Shown here in pieces: positions 58,171 through 64,000 of a stretch of DNA of 64,000 bases. Below the pieces are notes generated by a model. That model saw only the letters and a program-made list of their open reading frames with translations. It had not been told where the DNA came from and searched no databases. Made by a program: the position numbers and the translations under genes. This stretch comes from Brachionus plicatilis. Its lineage: Eukaryota; Rotifera; Eurotatoria; Ploima; Brachionidae. The DNA is taken from assembly GCA_010279815.1 (NCBI GenBank), contig QEOQ01000694.1, positions 1,290,328 through 1,354,327 on the forward strand. Reading direction: 5' to 3'. The first letter of the stretch is position 1. Every line of letters begins with the position of its first letter.

Positions 58171-58639
58171 GTAAAAGAATAGTCTAGAATTGATCAGTCT
58201 AGAATTCCTCACGTTTTTTGATAAAAACCCCATTTTTTGTTTGGATTTAGTCTTGTATTGAAACTTTTTTAAATTTCGTCAACAAGTATATTAAATTTTT
58301 ATTTACGATCAAATTCAATATCTTTTTGGCTTTCTATTCTATTATTCTATCTTGTACTTAGAAAAAAATACTGAACACGACTTTTCAACTGATATCTTCA
58401 TTTTCGACCTAAATAGAAAGTTGTTCTAGTTGTCTTTAGCAAGCCAATACCAAACGCAACTAATACCTTCAAAATAAATACTAGAACAATTTAAACCTGT
58501 TACTAAGATCTGCAATCCTGGCAATCAATAACTAATCAAGTTATTTATCTTGATATTTTAATTAAATTAATTTAAAATGTCATCGTTATTGTAATTACCA
58601 TTGTCTACAATCTTTCTAACTTTCAATATTGAAATTGAT

Positions 58640-59585
58640 ATTATGGTAGTGATAGTAATGGTATAAATGCTGACTTGAATGGTATAAATGAGACTTGACT
58701 CTCCACGTGGTCGCTTTACTAGAACAGCCAATTTTTTTAACAAGCTATTTTTAGATAACTTTTTACCTGGTTTTAAATAACCTATTTTTAGACGGAAGAA
58801 AAATTTTTAAATTTTACTCGCATCAAACAAAAACTTTTTATAAAATTTTTTATCTCAGTAACTTCTCAATTCTTTTTTTTTAAATGTTCGTATTGCTGAT
58901 ATCTTTGTCACCACATCCAGATGAATTGAAATGACTTAAAAAGTAAATCTACTAGCTTTAAAGAGAAGTATTTGAAAGTGAGTCTTATTCAACATGCTGC
59001 TCATTTAGCCTGTTCGCTTGACTTAAGATGGCCGGTGATGATGATTCCGAGATCGCGTTCTTTAGTTGTCTTCGCTAGAGTGTGAAAGTTTACAGTTTAC
59101 AGTCTGTTACAGTCACAACTGTGAGACTGTAAAAAATATTAAAAATTTTGGAGCAAACATGACCCCTATTGTTTGCTCCAAAAAGCATTACGACACACTT
59201 CTCTAAGTTGAATTTAGTTTGCCCTTTGTCAGACCATACCAAAAATCTCTCCAGATCCAACTGCATTCTTATCGAAACTTGTCCAGATTGCTATCATCCA
59301 CGCATACCCTGCAAATTGAGCTACAAAGGTCAGGCATATTATTGATAAAGATGATGAAGAGCAGAGAACCAAGCACTGATCCTTGGGGAACGCCTCTCGT
59401 GACTGGCACCCAATCATAAACTACTTCACATATCACTACACGCTGTTTGTGGTCGCTCAGGAAACAGCGGATCCACTTTATGAGTAAATCTGGAAGACCA
59501 TATGCTGCTAGTTAAATAAGTAGCAGTTCATGCGACACTTTGTCAAATGCTTTCTCAAAGTCAAAGCCGATAGAGTTTCTGATAA
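58640..59585 (-). pseudogene. LINE reverse transcriptase and 3' end, degenerate
   Basis: Minus-strand frames give FDFEKAFDKVSHELL, a stop, YGLPDLLIKWIRCFLSD, then RGVPQGSVLGSLLFIIFINN and CVDDSNLDKFR, where the catalytic YADD is CVDD. A later piece reads KERDLGIIITGHLKSSEQA. These are reverse transcriptase palm motifs of a CR1/L2-like LINE in the correct order. The left end (58640-58760) resembles the 3' untranslated end of the LINE at 29.3 kb (GAGACTTGA..CTCC and AACAGCCAAT), so both belong to one family. Several stops make this copy dead. Confidence 0.8.
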
Positions 59586-62448
59586 CTATTCATCATTATT
59601 GGAAATTTTCCACCAGAAAATTTGATTGTTATTTACAACGACTTGGTCAAAATTTTTTAACTTTACAAGACCAAAATTACTCTATTGGATATTTTGTCAA
59701 TTAAATTTTTTTTTCAATATTTTTATTTTCAAGCTCTGATTTCAAATTATATTTAAATGGATGTTTTTTTAAACCTGATAAATTATCTGTTTATATCACA
59801 AATATTATCTGACTGTCAAGAGTAAAATTGAATACAGTAGCACAAAAAATATCTCATATTTTTTTCTTATTCATTCATCAATTAAATTAATTCAAAATAT
59901 ATATTTATAAATAATATGCTTAATAAATATTTTAAATAATGGAGAAGTAAAGATTTATTTTAAGTAGAATTGCTAGATATGTACTTACATTGCAAACTTG
60001 AAAATTTAGTTAAAAAAAATATCTCAAATTTTTATCTGATAAAAAAATTTACTTTAATCAGTGACGATCGAGACATCTTAATCCAACAAGGCTGATGATG
60101 GTTTAGTAATTTAAAAAAAAAAATTCTGAATTGACTAAAGGCTTATTTTAGAAATTATTTTTTTTGATCCAACATCACAGCTAAATTTCTTTAACATCTA
60201 GATTAAAATTTAACTAAAATTATGAGAAAATTTTAGTTTTATGTAATTTACTATTGAATCTAATATTAAACTAAAAAAAATAATTAATAAAAAAAAAATA
60301 TAAAATAAGGCTGAATTTAGAACACGGAATCCAATAACGGAACGCCGAAACGGAATTAGACCCCGAAATACGGAATTCATAAAACGGAAATTACTAAAAT
60401 ATGGAACACGGAATTAGTCTTAAATAGGTAATGATTTTTTTTTAATTTTTCTTTAATGGTTATTAATTGGACAAATTTTAAAATAATAATTAAAGAAATC
60501 ATGAAATTTCATACAAAAGATCCAATACAAAAAGATAAAATTTTTGATAAAACTTTGTAATGATCAAAAACTTGTTCTTTAGGTGAAACACTGCGAAAAT
60601 CTGCAAAATCTGTGCGAATTCTGCAGAATTGCACACTATTTAAAAGTATTAAAAATAAAAAGAAATCAATTGTCACAGATTTTGAAGATTTTTGCATTAT
60701 ATGAAACAACATTTGTTTCACCTGTTCATCTCCAAAATTGTGAATCTTTCCCACTTTTATAAATTTTAAAAATAAGTCTTTTATCGTTTTTTATGCTATT
60801 ATGATTTGAAAAAAGGCTTTATATAATCCCAGATTGAAAAGTGAAAAATTTTGAAATTGCAGTTTTAAGAAAATATTTTGCATTTTAAAATTTGCGTTTT
60901 TTTATTATACAAATTAATTTTAGTCATAAGAAATGATTAAACAAAAGAATCATTTTAAATGAGATATTTATTGAAAAAAAAAATTCACTTAACTGTTATT
61001 CACCATCAATATTAAAAAAATTAACAAATCAATTAAAAATAACAAAGCGATCTATCGAAACATTCATGAAAAAAAAAGTAAATTTGAAAAAAAAATAGCT
61101 TTAATTATTGACAGTGAAATTAATTAGATAAAATCTTTATATATTTTATTTTTTATTTTCTCTTTATTAATTTAAATAAATAAACTTAGGTGTTTTATAA
61201 ATGGCTTATCAAAAATTTAAAGTTCAATATTTTAAATCAAAATTTTTGGAAGTCTGAGACAAATATTTTTTAGAAGAAATAACCAATATTCAATTTAAAA
61301 AAAATTATTATGTTTTTAATTTCAAATTTTAAAATAAATAATTAGTTTTATCCAAATCAAAAAATTTAAAAAATACATCTTCTAATAGATTCTAATGTTA
61401 ATCTTAATTTCTTTAATTTTTATAAATTATTGATGCTTCTATCGTATAGAGATATCCAAGTCAAACGAAAGCTTCCAGTAGGACTTTCAACAGAAATGAT
61501 TGCTACAGTACCAAACTGCCACAAAGTAGAGATGGGTTCAAATATTCTAGTGGTTAGGATGTCGCAGCAATAACTACTAGCTAACTTTTTACAAGAAAAT
61601 ACAAGAATCTAATATTTTATTATAATATAAAATATAAACTCTTAAAAAAGAACAAAAGTGAAAAATTTATATTTTGTTTTCAAAATCACCAAAATTGGTT
61701 CTTTAAATAGAATCAGATGATATTTTTAATGTACCATCTAAATCTAGTTTCTGTAAATAATCTGTATTTCATTTTTCTACAATATAAAATGTGTGAATTT
61801 TTTAAAAATATTTGAAAATTCTGAAATTAGGTAATACATCGAATGTATCAGTTGATACAATTTACAGGGCCAATTTTGGACTTTAAAAAAAAACAATTTA
61901 GATTTTTCATTTGTTCTATTTTTTTATTTGATTTAAAATTCACAATACTTAGCTGGATTGTGCGAGATATTTGTAAGATTATTTAAAAAATAAAAAATAT
62001 TATTTGTAAAAAAATTAATTATTCCAAACTTTAATAATAAATTATAAATAATAATAAAGTCAAGTCAAATGACTATAAAAAAATTTCAAGTTAGATCAAA
62101 CGACTTGACTTCAAAATTTTTAAACGATTTTAGAATGACATTTAATTATGAACCTTTTTTATAGTATTTAGAGAGAAGATTTTATGATTTTAACGCTGCT
62201 TCTATATTCAAAATCAAAGTTTTTAATATTTTTGTGTTTTAGATGACGCGCTTTTGGAAAAATTATGAATAAATTAAAAAAAATATCAAATTTTTTTTAG
62301 CTTTAAGTGCTGCTATAAAAATAAAGATTTTTTTTGAAGCTCTGCTTTTCTATTTGAATTTCTATTATAAACGCTACGTTTTTAATATGTATTGACTATG
62401 TGACCCATAGGACTTTTAAAATAAAAAATTTAACATTGTGAGGTCTAT
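59586..62448. other. Mostly gene-free; small repeat traces
   Basis: No gene was found. At 60318-60416 the word ACGGAA recurs about eight times (ACACGGAATT, AACGGAACG and similar), a degenerate minisatellite. At about 61546-61572 the sequence TCTAGTGGTTAGGAT resembles the D arm of tRNA-Glu, but no cloverleaf follows. CAAGTCAA/TTGACTTG words recur at 62058-62112. Confidence 0.4.
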
Positions 62449-62622
62449 GTTAGACCATGCACCATATATCCTACTCATGGTATTAAAGCATGCGTCGCTA
62501 AACAAGGAGATACGGTGAGTAAAATATACTTTTCATCATAGAAATAATTTTTTTTTCAAATAGGATATCAATTGCTCAAATGTATTACGGTAACGATTTC
62601 TGTAACTCAAACCAGATACTAG
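62449..62622 (+). pseudogene. LysM-like domain fragment, two exon-like pieces
   Basis: The first piece (62449-62510) reads CTIYPTHGIKACVAKQGDT and meets a donor-like GTGAGT. After about 50 bp ending AAATAG, the second piece reads ISIAQMYYGNDFCNSNQILE and a stop. Together they resemble a LysM module (xVxxGDTxxxIAxxYYGNxxxxxxxIL), a carbohydrate-binding fold for chitin or peptidoglycan. The two pieces are one base out of phase across the inferred splice, so this is more likely a relic than a working exon pair. Confidence 0.35.
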
Positions 62623-62961
62623 AATGAGGGCGAAACCTCATTCAAAATATATTGTTTTATCTTAAATAAAAATTTTTAGTATTTAATAAATTATTTTAAA
62701 AACTAATCTTCATTTTTTTTAAACTATTTAACAAATTATTCTGTTTATTATAAGAGGTTTGATCCAATATTTGATAAAATGGCATAAGTTGTTTGAATTA
62801 TTTAAAAAAGAATTAAGAAAAACACATATATAAAAAAGTTTATTTTTTTATAAAAATATCAACCAAAATTTTTTGAGTAATATTAACAAATTTTCGTCAG
62901 TTAAAATTTCTTTAAAACGGTTTAAAAAGCTATACATTAGAACACATTAAATTTAAAAAGA
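62623..62961. other. Gene-free AT-rich gap
   Basis: Nothing recognisable. It should include the 3' untranslated region of the minus-strand gene to the right. Confidence 0.5.
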
Positions 62962-64000
62962 CTAATTAAAAAATAATTTTTTGATGCGTTTACTTAGCGA
63001 AAGTCTGGATTTTTTTCTTTCTCTAGCCAATTCGCTTTTGTCCACTGAATCAACTGACAGCCTCTTATGTACTTCACTAATCGAATGTCTAGATATGAAC
63101 GAATTAGTACAACTGGCCGATGAATCAGATGGATAAAAAGATGAGCTGGTCTTGTTTATACGCACCTCGTCAATTCCTGAGTTTGAATAATCATTTGCTG
63201 AAGATGATGGAGAAATGGAAATCGGAGTTACATTTTCTGATTGAGATTTTTTGCTTTTAGATTCGTTTTCCGAGGTAGAAAATGAGGTAGAAGTAGATAA
63301 AGGAGGTGATAATTGATTTTTGTCCATACTGTTTTCCAAAATTTCATCGCGTTTCTTTGTATTTAAAGTCAAATTTCTCAAAATTTCATTCATACTCAAC
63401 AGAGCATTTTCCAATGAAACAACTTCCTAAAATTAAAAAAATCAAAATAAATTTCTCTATTTATTTAAATTAAACAAAAAACATACCAGCTGAGATTTGT
63501 GTTCGGTGTTTTGCCCGGATTTTTTATAGTCCATTTGAAAATGTTGTTTTTTTAAATTCTCAATATTTTTCAATTGAATATCTATTTCATTTTGACCCAA
63601 AACAATTACTTCCTGTTCATTCAAAAATTTATCATTTTCAAAGCAATTTGTGTTATATCTTAGAAAAAATTTTTATGTCAAAAATAGAATAGAATAATAA
63701 AATAAAATAAAAAATTTAAAGTTACTTTTTATGATTAGAATTGATCAGAGGAGTTCCAGGTGTTGAAATCGACTGATTTTTTTTAATTATCGCATTTCTA
63801 GATTTATAACCATTTAAATTTTCATCTACTCTTTTTGATAAAACTCCATAGTTTGGATTGTAGTTAAAAGTTTTCCAACTCAGGTCCTGATTTTGATCAA
63901 TTTGTTTAAAACTGTATTTTCTAAACGATTCAGACACCTTTGATCTTTCAAGACTTTTGTATCTAGGACTGCGCATTGTGCCATGTCTATCATTACTGGT
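62962..64000 (-). CDS. Unknown Ser-rich coiled-coil protein, 3' part of gene
   Basis: Three coding exons splice in phase: from the window edge to 63726, then 63487-63658, then 62962-63426 with the stop at 62962-62964. Donors are GTAAC and GTATG, acceptors CTAAG and TTTAG. The frame stays open to base 64000, so the start lies outside the window; the Met at 63976 is not necessarily the start. The first part is basic (SPRYKSLERSKVSESFRKYS), the middle (NEIDIQLKNIENLKKQHF to ENALLSMNEILRNL) has heptad-like leucines suggesting a coiled coil, and the last exon is a long Ser-rich low-complexity region ending in a basic SRLSLSKRIKKLFFN. No catalytic domain is visible and I do not recognise the family. 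A cytoskeletal or centrosomal scaffold is possible but unproven. Confidence 0.75.

Noticed and set aside
61546..61572. Possible tRNA-Glu gene
   Set aside because: Only the D-arm-like words match; no acceptor or T stem can be folded around them, so at most a SINE relic.

Overview
The window is AT-rich animal DNA, roughly three-quarters A+T by eye. Genes have short AT-rich introns (often about 45-80 bp) with GT..AG borders, and much of the rest is transposon debris. The recognisable genes are an Otx homeobox gene, a procollagen lysyl hydroxylase, a membrane C-type lectin and two class A neuropeptide-type receptors. These genes, the small introns, the base composition and the abundance of fold-back elements suggest a small lophotrochozoan-type invertebrate. 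A monogonont rotifer (Brachionus-like) is my best guess, but this is inference and no species-specific marker was seen.

Layout. 1-8.7 kb: no firm gene; probably the downstream flank of Otx. 8.7-10.3 kb: Otx on the minus strand in three visible coding exons, with a very GC-rich last exon, and a five-site CCAAT cluster about 0.5 kb upstream. 11.5-11.9 kb: a tRNA-derived SINE with a duplicated head. 12-15.9 kb: non-coding. 15.9-19.9 kb: an intronless type I membrane C-type lectin (plus strand) facing, tail to tail, a complete 14-exon lysyl hydroxylase gene (minus strand, 726 residues by my splice model). 21.3-21.8 kb: fold-back repeats. 22.1-26.4 kb: a Ty3/gypsy LTR retrotransposon (minus strand) with 143-bp LTRs, a 4-bp target duplication, PBS and PPT. 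It is internally deleted and carries a zinc-finger/RING reading frame between integrase and the 3' LTR. 29-34.5 kb: a LINE nested in an older gypsy reverse transcriptase, a Mutator-type MITE, a SWIM-domain fragment and further LINE 3' ends. 35.4-36.7 kb: receptor copy A. 37.9-38.6 kb and 48.1-48.8 kb: a same-length 713-bp direct duplication. 39.7-42.6 kb: a zinc-finger pseudogene, then a DDE transposon with long inverted repeats and a broken spliced transposase. 45.5-54.6 kb: MITEs, fold-backs and a pogo/Tigger relic. 56.1-57.3 kb: receptor copy B, nearly identical to A. 58.0-59.6 kb: LINE fragments. 62.4-62.6 kb: a LysM-like relic. 63.0-64.0 kb: the 3' part of an unknown Ser-rich coiled-coil gene leaving the window.

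The genes do not form a pathway. Lysyl hydroxylase works in the ER on collagens, the lectin and receptors are cell-surface proteins, and Otx is a nuclear regulator. What joins the window is mobile-element turnover: at least five element classes, mostly dead copies, with nesting, and a receptor duplication whose uneven divergence suggests gene conversion. A 42-base run of N marks an assembly gap inside the LTR element.
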